From contig BFEA01000057.1 of NCBI GenBank assembly GCA_003427395.1, positions 939,684 through 969,175 on the forward strand: a stretch of 29,492 bases of DNA. The letters run 5' to 3'. The stretch is from Chara braunii. Its lineage: Eukaryota; Streptophyta; Charophyceae; Charales; Characeae. The notes beneath the pieces were generated by a model. It did not search any database. It had not been told where the DNA came from and saw only the letters and a program-made list of their open reading frames with translations. Numbering within the stretch: position 1 is the first letter of the stretch; the number at the start of each line of letters is the position of its first letter. A program made the position numbers and the translations under genes. Below are positions 1 through 9,126 of this stretch, one piece after another.

Positions 1-36
<36 letters not shown>
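1..36. repeat. (CT)18 microsatellite at window edge
   Basis: Uninterrupted CT dinucleotides run from the first base, so the tract probably continues outside the window. A short mixed pyrimidine tail follows to about position 43. Confidence 0.95.
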
Positions 37-42
<6 letters not shown>

Positions 43-141
43 GTACCCAATTCGGGGGTCAAGGGTGTATAATCTGAACCACGACATAGCTGACGTAGTT
101 GTTATTGTATCCAATTTGATGTATGTGGGGAAAAAAAGGTC

Positions 142-918
142 ATGGATCCAAGGCCAAAATATGAGGATCTGTGCAGGTCTTTGAAGGTCGTGGAAAAGAA
201 CGATAAGGGGAGGAAAAAATGCAAGGTTGATAAGAAAAAAGACAGAAGAGAGCATTGCAGAAGCGGACGCGAGAAAACGAAAACGAAGCGGACGCACGGC
301 CACAGAAACGGACCACTTGTTTTTCTTTTGTCACGTCCTACAGAGATTTCAAAGTTGAAAGAACGCATCGAACCACCCTCAACAACTCCCGTCGGCAGGA
401 ACCGAGTCAGCGGCATCGAGAACCGTCCACCAAAAACGTCCGAGAAGAGGTTGCGAGAAGAGAGAGCACTGAAGCAAGACCACGGGACGAAGAAAAAAAT
501 CACATACAAAAATGACAAAATAAAGGAGACAATCGATCTGAGAGGCTCGGACGATTCGCACAGCGCGGTCCAAGGGAAGCAGAAGGCGAAGACGAGCAGT
601 CGATATCAGAAAAGACGGACGGAGAGGAAGACGAGGCAATGAGCAATGAGGGAAGTGACAGTGAAACTTCCGGCGGAGATTCTCATGATGCTGACGAGGT
701 CGATGACGAGGAAGAGAGGAGCAGCGACGACACAGCGCAAGATGAGGACGACGAAGAGGCAGATGAAGACGAGAGGGGCGTGGATGAGAGAGAGATTTCA
801 CCGTCTCCGTAAAAAACGCGATGTACAAGCGAACGCTTGCAGAATAAGGAGAGAGCCGCATGCGACACGCCCTCGAATGACAGACAACTAATGAGGAAGG
901 ACAAAGTAATTCAAGAAG
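142..918 (+). pseudogene. Candidate exon 1 of an unrecognised, frame-disrupted gene
   Basis: The stretch is open in coding-like fashion but not in one frame. From ATG 142 the first frame runs to a stop at 640-642 and gives a Lys/Arg-rich segment beginning MDPRPKYEDLCRSLK. From about 516 to 918 a different frame is open and reads a strongly acidic Ser/Asp/Glu segment (for example DEDDEEADEDERG near 740-780), with a single TAA at 810-812 next to a run of A. After that stop the same frame continues to 918 and meets a GTAAGC donor. The acidic frame joins in phase with the long frame of exon 2. A basic N-terminus followed by an acidic stretch would suit a nuclear protein, but I do not recognise the family. 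The frame change near 600-640 and the TAA suggest a pseudogene or assembly errors. The upstream start and frame are uncertain. Confidence 0.42.
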
Positions 919-1134
919 GTAAGCAACGTGTGTTAGAGTTGCTCCCTTACAAAATGTCGCAGTCATAAGGGCGAAATATGCTGGCATATCCATGATGCGA
1001 GGAAGTTGTTGTTGTGCTTTGTTCATTGAATTGTCGATTTTCGCAGGTACGAAAATGGATGCGATATTTTGATTTTTTATTTTATTTTATTTTATTATTA
1101 TTATTTTTTTTTTCTAATGTGTGTCTTCCACCAG
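919..1134 (+). other. Predicted GT-AG intron, 216 bases
   Basis: The donor is AAG|GTAAGC at 918/919. The acceptor at 1133-1134 is ...CTTCCACCAG, preceded by a T-rich tract and a TTTTA-type simple repeat (about 1073-1113). Joining base 918 to 1135 gives a GAT codon and leads directly into the long frame of exon 2, so the phase matches. Inside the intron, at 1045-1048, TTTCGCAG is followed at once by GTACGA, an acceptor and donor back to back. If that acceptor were used as an exon start it would reach a stop within about 25 bases. Confidence 0.5.
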
Positions 1135-2028
1135 ATGGCACGAATTTGCAAAGAAAACCATGCACGACCGGAGAAGGACAGAGAAAAGTCGACCAACAAA
1201 GCGACATTTTCACGAAGAAAATGAAGGACCGACTGTTTCGTTCAGTCGTAAAAACCTTTGCGTTTTCTGCAGCGAAGGACGCAACAGTGTACTCAACAGA
1301 GGACGGATTTTTCACGACGCTGCAAACAACAACAAAACTAATAGGGGAGAATGCGGAGGAAGGACTGCCATCACACGTAGCGGAGAGCGGAATTGGAGCG
1401 GTGATAGAGGAGTGCAACAGAATGATGACAACAGTGCGTGGAGAGATAACATGGCAACTGAAGCATTGGTTTGGGGTAGAAAAAGGTATCCCGCTTGTAC
1501 GATCCCATCAAATGGATCACCAACTCCCTACTCGCAACAAGATGCGAGCAAAGATGAAGGGCGACAAAACATGGAGACGGAGCGGCGACGATCCTTGGGG
1601 CTCACCGGCGTTCAAGACGACACTCACAGGTTTTCCAGATGAGGAGGGACGACACGAACCTTGGCGTGACGCTGCAGCAACCGGCTTTTGCATAAATGGT
1701 TCTGGGATGCGAAATCGAGCAGACAACAAAGACCAGTAGAGCGGCCGACCAGATACAAAAATTGACATGTATAAAGCATGACATCGCATCCTCTGTCCGC
1801 AGCCGCGACACAGTCATCAACTTTTCGATCTTCAAGCTGGACCGCGCTGCATATGTTTCTGAGAAGGCCTTTGCATTATTTCGAGTTGGTCTGCCCTCTG
1901 TCCACAGGAGCGGGCCACATAACATAACGATAACAGATGAAGATTTCGACTTGGAGTTCATTGCACCGCCGAGTGAGAGCAGCAGAGACGGGGAGAGGGA
2001 TAAAGAAAGTCTGTGTGCCAGATCTTGA
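1135..2028 (+). pseudogene. Candidate exon 2 of the same unrecognised gene
   Basis: From 1135 one frame stays open to TAG 1737-1739 (about 200 codons), with a mixed, non-low-complexity composition. Stretches such as KKMKDRLFRSVVKTFAFSA, GENAEEGLPSHVAESGIG and RGEITWQLKHWFGVEKG read like a globular domain with helices and a Trp-rich segment. Between about 1710 and 1739 the good frame shifts by one base. The next frame (stop TGA 2026-2028) continues with coding-like sequence, including SRAADQIQKLTCIKHDIA and an acidic end ITDEDFDLEFIAPPSES. One indel would explain this, and so would an unseen small intron. Together with the defects in exon 1, this favours a recently decayed gene or sequence errors. 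I cannot name a domain. Confidence 0.45.
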
Positions 2029-2128
2029 ACAGTGGGCGGGGGAGGGGAGGGGAACATATTCGTGTGAATCAAAAGGTTCATAACGAAATCTGCCAGCAAG
2101 AGTTGCAGGAGGTCACTGTCATTGCATG

Positions 2129-2131
<3 letters not shown>

Positions 2132-2189
<58 letters not shown>

Positions 2190-2190
2190 A
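2132..2190. repeat. (GA)n microsatellite
   Basis: About 59 bases of GA dinucleotides with one GAAA interruption near 2172-2175, just downstream of the candidate gene's last stop. Confidence 0.95.
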
Positions 2191-2510
2191 ACGGAGATGA
2201 CTACGACACTCAAACAATCATTGTACAACATATGCTCTGTTATTTATGATACAACATTGTACAATCCCTTGTAATGCTCATCATTGTCTAATTGAAGAGT
2301 GAGCGTCTATGTAATGTGTAATGCCATAATGTATAAAGACGTCACAGTTTGCAGAGGAAAATAGGAGACCAATGAGAAGACAAGGATCGTTGCAACCCGT
2401 GACTTGCCTCAGTGACCATAAATACAACCACCCACACTAAAAGCATGAGAAGATGTGGTTGACAAACGTCACCCACAACCTGCAAATGTTATTGGTTGTC
2501 ACCAATGCAA
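2191..2510. other. AT-rich non-coding sequence
   Basis: No open frame looks coding and no repeat stands out. It could hold the 3' flank of the upstream gene, but I see no decisive polyadenylation signal. Confidence 0.4.
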
Positions 2511-2935
2511 GGTTAGCTAGTGCGTGTCACTCTCTCTCTCAGCATGACATGTTGGCGAATTTGTGTCACGCAGTAGTGAACCGTGCTTGTAGCTGGGCAG
2601 CTCAGCGTATGATTGAGACTCTGGCATGCGTCCATCCGTGGAATGAAATACCGCCATCCATTCGAAGAGGAAAAAATGAAGGTTGGCTACTGCGTGTCAC
2701 TCTCTCTCTCGGACTGACATGTTGGAGAAATTGTGTCACACAGTAGTAAACCCTGCTTGTAGCAGGGCAGCTCAACATCTGATTGAGGCTCCTGCATGCG
2801 TCCATCCGTAGAATGAAATACCGCAATCTAGAAGACTCAAAAAAAAAGGTTGGCTACTGCGTGCCACTCTCTCTCTCGGACTGCCATGTTGGAGAAACTT
2901 TGTCACGCAGTAGTGAACCCTGCTTGTAGCATTGC
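2511..2935. repeat. Tandem repeat, about 168-base unit, two full copies and one partial
   Basis: Units start at GGTTAGCTAG 2511, GGTTGGCTAC 2681 and GGTTGGCTAC 2848, giving periods of 170 and 167. Each unit opens with an inverted pair: arm CTACTGCGTG, about 40-50 bases including a CT tract, then arm CACGCAGTAG or a close variant. The first 75-80 bases can therefore fold as a stem-loop. The third unit stops near 2935. A stretch matching the unit's end (CTAGAAGACTCAAA) reappears near 3081-3094, as though the middle of copy 3 had been replaced by the following microsatellite. Confidence 0.8.
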
Positions 2936-2951
2936 CCCCCCACCATATTTT

Positions 2952-2952
2952 C

Positions 2953-3008
<56 letters not shown>

Positions 3009-3034
3009 CGTCAAATAGATATATATATATATAT
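2952..3034. repeat. Compound (CT)n/(AT)n microsatellite
   Basis: A CT tract passes into two long AT tracts separated by a short CGTCAAATAG break. It lies between the start and the re-joining end of the third tandem unit described at 2511-2935. Confidence 0.9.
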
Positions 3035-3697
3035 CAATCTCTTATTTTCTTCATTCAGTGTGTATTGCATGTAAGGAGTACTAGAAGACTCAAAGATTGA
3101 CAAATGTGAAAGAGCATAGTGTATCGTGCAGTAGGAGAAGAAGGTGGAGAAGTTAACCCCCGTTCTGTGATTCATGTACTGTGTTGTAGCCTCCCTCTGA
3201 CGGCAAGGTCAGGATATGTGCAGACAATGTCGACTTTTTATCATTACTTCGTATGGGTGTGATGAAACCTTACCTGCCTTGACCTGCCATAATGAGAAAA
3301 ATGTTACCCGGATTCTCATAATGCCGGAAACCAGTGGTCACAAACACACACTCTCATCAACCACAAACACAAACAAACACTCAGAAGGGAAGAAACCGCA
3401 AAAACGTACGACACGAGCTCAAATTTTGATTTTTTTCCCCAACAAAAAATGCAGTGTTCAACAATTCGTAAACAAGTTTTCAACAACTTTTCAACAAGTT
3501 TTTAAAAAATGGACCAACAATTGGACACACCGTATTTTGTTTACAACATGTTTGGTCAACGTTGAATTGCTTCACTTCTGGTGGAACACATGACACCCCC
3601 CCCGCCAAACAGTTTATTAACACATTTCCAACGGTTTAAAAATGGGGTCCACATGTGATCATCCTGTTACAAAATTAGCCACAATTTTTCTGTTGTA
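3035..3697. other. Non-coding stretch with clustered TTCAACAA motifs
   Basis: A frame is open at 3216-3593, but its composition follows the A/C-rich background and I do not take it as a gene. TTCAACAA occurs at 3457, 3479 and 3490. A palindrome TCAACGTTGA lies at 3556-3565. Such clusters resemble the subterminal repeats of DNA transposons, but no terminal inverted repeats were found to bound an element. Confidence 0.35.
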
Positions 3698-3762
3698 TTA
3701 ATATTATTATTATTATTATTATTTTATTATTATTATCTTATTATTATTATTATTATTTTATT
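3698..3762. repeat. (ATT)n microsatellite
   Basis: About 65 bases of ATT/TTA triplets with three single-base interruptions. Confidence 0.95.
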
Positions 3763-4320
3763 GGATCTCACCTCCATTTTAGCTATGTACATGCGAGGGG
3801 AGTCGGTGCAACAGGGAGAAGGCACTCGGGGAGGCGGGCTCGCACTAAAAAAAGCGGATGTGTGAACGACAAGAAGACGAGCATGGCTGGAGAGAGAAAA
3901 TGAGTGTGAGAAAGAGATAGAATGAAAGGAGAGAGAAGAAATCAGAGAGATAGAGAGAAAAATGATGATGATGTATGTGAAGGCACATACCTGGTATGGG
4001 TGATGATCTGCATTAGTCAGCATCTTCAAGTACTTTGTTGGTTGCTGACGTTAACAGTTGCATTGCCAATTAGTAGGCAGGTTGTAGCCGTGTAGGAAGT
4101 AGGCTGGGCGTTGAGCGCCGAGTAGAGAGAAGAGCCTGGATGCGTATGTTGGTGGGGGCAAAAACAAATCCATTGGCATTCGGTTTTCAGTGTATGACTC
4201 ACCATTGGTGTTATATTGGTGCAACGCTGCTTTCGGGGCACTGTGATGTTTTCTGGCATTCGATGTGATTATGCATTCTGGGTATTGTCATTTCGTTATT
4301 ACTCATTTTTCTTGAGCGCT
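3763..4320. other. Unassigned non-coding sequence
   Basis: The first half is purine-rich (GAGAGA and ATGATG runs near 3890-3975). The second half has ordinary composition. No coding frame, RNA gene or structured repeat could be supported. Confidence 0.3.
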
Positions 4321-4337
4321 ATTAGTATTATTTGTTA

Positions 4338-4372
<35 letters not shown>

Positions 4373-4393
4373 GATATTATTATTATTATTATA
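4321..4393. repeat. (TTA)n microsatellite
   Basis: About 73 bases of TTA triplets with isolated substitutions. Confidence 0.95.
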
Positions 4394-4673
4394 GGACAGA
4401 TAATGAATATGAGAGTATTACCGCCGAGAACCCTTCCCACTTTCACAAGTGTTGTGTGTCCAAGACTCTTTAAACCACCAGTACCCCGCCCAGGCAAAAA
4501 AAATTGCCTTCCTGAATTCATGGAAGACATGGGCAGGGTTGGTAGAGGCTAGGTAGAGCGTCGACAGAGGTAAGGGGGTCGTCCGTTTTGAAAACGGGAA
4601 GGAACGATCAGAGAAGACAAAACACAGAAAAAAAAAAAAAAAAAAAAAAAAGTTTACAAAGATAACGGACTCA
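4394..4673. other. Non-coding sequence ending in an A24 tract
   Basis: No gene is visible. An uninterrupted run of 24 A lies at 4628-4651, directly before the duplicated module that starts at 4674. It could be the tail of an old retroposed sequence, but no donor transcript is recognisable. Confidence 0.35.
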
Positions 4674-5209
4674 GCCCTGCCAGCAAGGCAGAGCGTATTC
4701 CACGCTCTCAGCTAAATCTTTGGGCCTCGCTGCACTACTTTCGACATGCACAAAAGACAAAAATATTGGTCGTGTATCTTTCCATATTCTAGCGGAAGAT
4801 TCACTCTCGTTTTCTACATTTCGAGAGTAGTGCAGGGACGCCCTTTGTTCCATTTTTCCTTTTTTCTTTCATTGTCCATGTAGCACCGAGCTACTTCCAG
4901 ATGTCGGGGGAGCCTTGACTGACGGGATACTCACACTGGTACTGTCCAGGATGTATCTGTCCGTTATCACGGGCAAATCATTGTTTTTTTTTTCTTTTTT
5001 TTGCTGTATTGTAGTGCCCTGCCAGCAAAGCAGGGCGATTTCCACGTTCTCGGCCAAATCTCTATTCCCTTTTTCTATTTTCTTTTGTTTTTTTCCTCGT
5101 ATGTGTCCATATAGCACCGAGCTACTTCCAGATTTCGGGGAAGCCCTGACTGAGGCATACTCACGCTAGTACTGTCCAGGATGCACCTAACCGCTATCAC
5201 GGCCAAATG
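4674..5209. repeat. Local duplication of a two-part hairpin module
   Basis: Part A starts with GCCCTGC...GCAGGGC, a 7-base-pair hairpin that is perfect at 5016-5036 and has one mismatch at 4674-4694. Part B (4872-4978 and 5103-5209) contains TAGCACCGAGCTA, the motif ACTGTCCAGGATG, and ends in a TATCACGG...CCAAAT-like sequence. The A-to-B distance is longer in the first copy because a 122-base element (4722-4843) sits between them. Part B repeats at a 231-base period. Confidence 0.75.
4722..4843. mobile_element. 122-base MITE-like element with 23-base terminal inverted repeats
   Basis: The left end (4722-4744) and the reverse complement of the right end (4821-4843) agree at 20 of 23 positions, sharing GGGC, CTGCACTACT and TCGA. 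TTT flanks both ends and is a possible 3-base target duplication. The paralogous copy near 5040-5060 reads from AAATCT straight into TTCCCTTTTT with no element, so it shows the approximate empty site. The element carries one copy of the dispersed AATG...CATT hairpin family (4772-4804). No transposase is present. The superfamily is not assigned. Confidence 0.7.
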
Positions 5210-5295
5210 TATTTGTTTTATTATTATTATTTTCCCCTCCTATTACACGTTGTCAAGAATGCCGCCATTCATGCATAAAAAGAGGGCCGGGGGGC

Positions 5296-5384
5296 GGGGG
5301 GGGGGGGGGGGGGGGGGGGGGAAGGGAAAAAAAAAAAAAAAAAGGAAAAAAAAAAAAAAAAAAGGGAGGGAAAAAAAAAAAAAA
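5296..5384. repeat. 89-base homopurine tract (G26 then A-runs)
   Basis: G26 (5296-5321) is followed by A17, A18 and A14 runs separated by short G groups. The whole stretch is pure purine on the + strand. It could form a quadruplex or triplex. It is also the kind of sequence where assemblies and reads are least reliable. Confidence 0.9.
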
Positions 5385-6443
5385 CGCTCTAAGTGGAAGG
5401 ACCGGTTGCCCAACATCAAAGGACCGGTCGCCTGCTGCGTCACTTCTTTCCACCAGGTGCCTCCTACCAAAACAAAAAGGTTCGGTATCTCAAAAATAAA
5501 AAGGTTCGGACAACTTCTCTGTAGGGTACTGGTGGTTTAACAGATCAAGTTTAGTTCAATCCAAAATCACGCACAAAACAGACTTGCACAGAATAATGCA
5601 ATGACAGTTCACATGCCATATACTAACGGTGTCAACCATCAACCATTGACCTTGTCCCTCACTTCCCCAAACCATGTGTGACAGCTCTATCTTTCATGAG
5701 ACGTAAGCCCAACCCCCCTCACATTTTGTCAAAGGACCCTTGAGAGTGACTAGGCCCGTTTAGGCAAGGACCACAGGTGACAGTTTTACTGACCACAGGG
5801 TTCGATTTTAGATGTGGGGGGTATCAAGTAAAGGGGGGAAAGTTGAATCGGTAACAACCGACCTGTTATCGAAAGATAATAAAAAATTGGATATTTTTTG
5901 TAGAACCTCTTCCTTCAAATGCAGTACATCAAATAGGGACCTGGACACACACAGGTCAACAGAGATTCAACATCCCCACTTGATTTCCCTCATTTTGATA
6001 TCTAAGGGTCAAGCTCTTAGATCTGGATTGTGAGCTCTGGGATGAACATCCCAACATCTAACCCCCAGCTTCTACTCTCACAACCCTACCCTAAGTCGTT
6101 TGTCCCCTTCTCCTTTCGTTTAAGGAGTTTTCATGCCTATGTCCAAGTCCTACGTCGTCTTAGGGAAACGCATATTTCCACTACTCTCAGTCTTTGCATT
6201 CTCTCTCTTTCGAAATAAGCACACCCCTTGATACTTATGTAATAGAGTTTTAACTCATTTGTTGTTGTGGCCTTCCACTCGAAAGTCATGAACGGACACG
6301 GACCTCGCGGTAGTTCTTATTCTACTAATATTCTTTTTCCCCCGGTCCTAACTCCTTTCTTTGTTTCTTTTCCAAGTCTGTCAGACCTTGCTCCAACAGG
6401 AGCATTGTTCTTTCCTCCTTCTTCAATTTGTCCTGACATACTC
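5385..6443. other. Long stretch without a recognisable gene
   Basis: About 1.06 kb with no convincing coding frame on either strand. Open frames near 5812-6033, 6030-6218 and 6267-6449 are under 75 codons with no domain-like features. Apart from ACCGGTTG/ACCGGTCG near 5400-5430 no repeat stands out. It leads into the hairpin array at 6444. Confidence 0.35.
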
Positions 6444-7620
6444 AAGTAGTAGATCGATTCATACATGAATCTTCTGCTACTTGGTCAATACCAAGGAATC
6501 TGTTAATCAAACAGAGAGTCGAGTAAATCACACATGACTACTCGACTCCCTTCCAGTCCTAGTCAATGCAACGCAAATAGGTAGTAAAAAAAACAATGCA
6601 CAAGATCTGTTTCGAGCCGGATAGCTCACACAGGAGTATCTCTCTTGAAACAAATAGTTGAGGCTCCTACCGGGGCACCCTACTACTTGCTTTAGGTATC
6701 ACTCAGAAAGACCTGAATTTCAACCCCCTCCCTGAGGTTAGTAATGGTCTGAGTGAATAATAGGCGACCCGCACAAGAGCCCCCTACTATCACGTGACCA
6801 AAATGCCTGGTCAAGTTCGTGAGTGCAACAGGACGATCCTCACAAGGGCATCTTATTGCTATCCCAAAGCCAACCGATCTAAGCACATAGTCAGTTTGGA
6901 CAGAAAATAAGTGTTTAGGATACTCTTACAAAAGTATCCCACCTCGCTGGTTAGTACAGAATCAAGCAAGTAATAGGCTGACTCCAACAAGGGGCCCCCT
7001 ACTACTTCCTTGGGTAATGAGTAGTCCATATCTTAAACAAGCAATAGGATGGTTCCTACAAAAGCCTTCCTACTACCCGTTTGGTGTTTGGACTGTCTGA
7101 GAGTAAGTAAGTTGGTAAGGAAAGAGACGCAACGTGGTTTACTACTCCCTGCAGATCGTTAGTCAGTCTTGGACTCAAGTGTGTGAATAGGATGATCCTC
7201 CCTGGAGCCCCCTACTACACCTTAAATAAGTGTAAACACCGAATCTTCCTAAGTCGTTAATTAAGAAGGGAAGTTAGTATCCAAATCCCCTGAGTTCACT
7301 TTTCACATCAAGCAGATCCCTAGTTAATCAAGGTGGTGAGGTAGCACGCACAGGAGTACCGCCACCTTTTTATTATGCCAATCGTCCCAGTCTCAAAGAG
7401 TAAGTGTCCAACCCATACATGAGTTTTCTACCGCCTTTGGAGACTGGTCCGACAGACTAACAGGGCGACCCGCACAAGAGTCTCCCTTTCTTATTCCTAA
7501 ATATATGGTATCTATCCCCTTCACGACGACAGTCGATCCGGTAGGGTAACTCACATATGAGTACCCCATTGTGAAGTTAAAGCATCGACAAGTAGTATGA
7601 CGGCTCACACATGCGTCTTT
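6444..7620. repeat. Hairpin array, family 2 (about 14 units, conserved centre, co-varying arms)
   Basis: Fourteen imperfect palindromes of 20-40 bases lie 35-150 bases apart, near 6444, 6516, 6620, 6656, 6757, 6825, 6918, 6968, 7043, 7181, 7330, 7462, 7544 and 7599. Many share a centre like CTCACACAnGAG, and a subset shares outer ATAGG...CCTACTA. The arms differ between units yet pair within each unit. Examples are GAGTCGAGTA/TACTCGACTC (6516-6548), GGATACT/AGTATCC (6918-6939), AAGTAATAGG/CCTACTACTT (6968-7007), AAGGTGG/CCACCTT (7330-7368) and GCAA/TTGC (6825-6859). The unit at 7544-7566 pairs ten arm positions with one bulged A. There is no protein-coding frame through the array. Paired substitutions imply that the folded RNA or cruciform form has been maintained, or that the palindromes arose by a copying process that regenerates symmetry. 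Confidence 0.75.
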
Positions 7621-8192
7621 ATCACACCACTTTGTTCTTCAAACCCAAGCAGTCTTAGGTTTCTTCTTGGTTGATCTAAGTTCTTTTCCTTCGTTCACGC
7701 AAAGTTCTTACTTCAAGCATATAACCTTTTCTCTTTTTTGGATGCACTTAGTCCTGAAGAAAACATGATCAGTATATCACACAGCCATACAGGCAGTCCA
7801 ATAGAAGGTTGTAGCCTGTAAGGGTATACGGGAAAGGAACAGTCATGCGTACCTCATGGTTCCCTGTCTCCAGAGTTCCTCCTAAACTCCAGCAGAGCTA
7901 CCAGAATCGCCCTGTTTTCGGTCATGTTTAGTTCATGTCATTGATTGTCTGGACTTTCGAGTTACCAAAATCCCAGGATTGTCTTAGTGACAATACCTCA
8001 TCAGTCATTGGTAATCAAGAAGGTAGGTGTCTGAAAGACCCATTTCATGAAAAGAATGGAGGGGGATGGAGAAGGTAGGCACCATTACATAGTGATAATG
8101 CCTCTCTCCTTTCCAATGCCCCGACTTCTCTTCATTATCTGTCCTTCGTTTAATACACGATGTTCAATAATGGCAATGTAGCACAAATAGAT
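7621..8192. other. Unassigned non-coding sequence
   Basis: No coding frame or RNA gene is supported. A weak inverted pair GGAAC...GTTCC near 7835-7862 resembles the hairpins upstream but lacks their conserved centre. Confidence 0.3.
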
Positions 8193-8248
8193 AGTAATAA
8201 TAATAATACCAATAATAATCATACTAATACTAATACTAATACTAATAC

Positions 8249-8301
<53 letters not shown>

Positions 8302-8330
8302 GTGACAACAATAATAATAAATGATAATAG
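8193..8330. repeat. (TAA)n / (TACTAA)n microsatellite
   Basis: TAA triplets are interspersed with a TACTAA hexamer run (8221-8258) and followed by about 45 bases of pure TAA. Open frames crossing it are artefacts of the repeat. Confidence 0.95.
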
Positions 8331-9055
8331 ATGGAAATAGTACCCTGTCAACATTTTTGAATGACCAAAGAATAGGCAGACGTTGTGCACTGATGTTCTT
8401 TACTCGATAAAACATTTCCCCTGTCGCTTCCTTCTCTCATCTCTCCCTTTCATCCTCTCTCTTTCCTTCTCTCTTCATCTCTTAACCTTCCCCCTTTCCT
8501 CTCCCCCTATTCCTCTTTCCTTTCTGGTATCCCCCTTTTTTTAAGTTCCCATGCGCCCTTTTTATTCCCGCCACACAGCCCGGGTCGCAGCAACCCACTC
8601 GATGTTCTGTATGCGTGTCCCAAGGACCATGAGCGTGTGATTGCTGCCTTACGTGCCTGCTAAGACTGTGCGGGCGCATGCTTTTTGCTCTGCATGTCTA
8701 GTCATATCCTGTTGGTGTCCCACTGTTTGACTGTGACACACGCCAATTAGCACTCACGCGCGACTGTGGTGGTAATGCTGCGTTCGCAGTGACCCGCGGC
8801 CTCATCTTACTATGTTGGCCTCACGCTGCGTGTGCCCAGACCGTCACCATTTGCGCAGCTGCTTCCTCCGGAAGAACCCCCGGAGTGAGGCCCCGGTTGC
8901 ACTTCAGCCAACCGGTGTGCAGCACTGTCTGAGACCCTCTTTGAAAATTGTTGAGATAAGGGGCCTCTCGCGGATATTCAGGCCCGCCTTCACTTAGGGT
9001 GGGCACGAGGCCTGCTGGCGTCACAATTTACAACGGTGCCAGTAGTATTACTCAA
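8331..9055. other. Non-coding sequence with a pyrimidine-rich block
   Basis: About 8411-8535 is almost all pyrimidine (C/T runs). From about 8560 to 9030 the sequence is GC-richer, with short open frames on both strands (for example 8812-8997) that I cannot support as genes. No RNA gene was recognised. Confidence 0.3.
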
Positions 9056-9075
9056 CAATAATACTAATAATTATC

Positions 9076-9126
<51 letters not shown>
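9056..9126. repeat. (TAA)n microsatellite
   Basis: About 70 bases of TAA/ATA triplets. The poly-Asn reading frame across it is an artefact. Confidence 0.95.

Noticed and set aside
102-1026. Minus-strand frames opposite the candidate gene (102-518, 379-1026)
   Set aside because: They mirror the + strand Lys/Glu-rich sequence as Leu/Phe/Ser-rich runs and lack any splice or domain support.
6444-7620. CRISPR-like array
   Set aside because: The repeated part is a palindrome with variable arms, spacing is irregular, spacers are not unique inserts of fixed length, and the sequence is eukaryotic.
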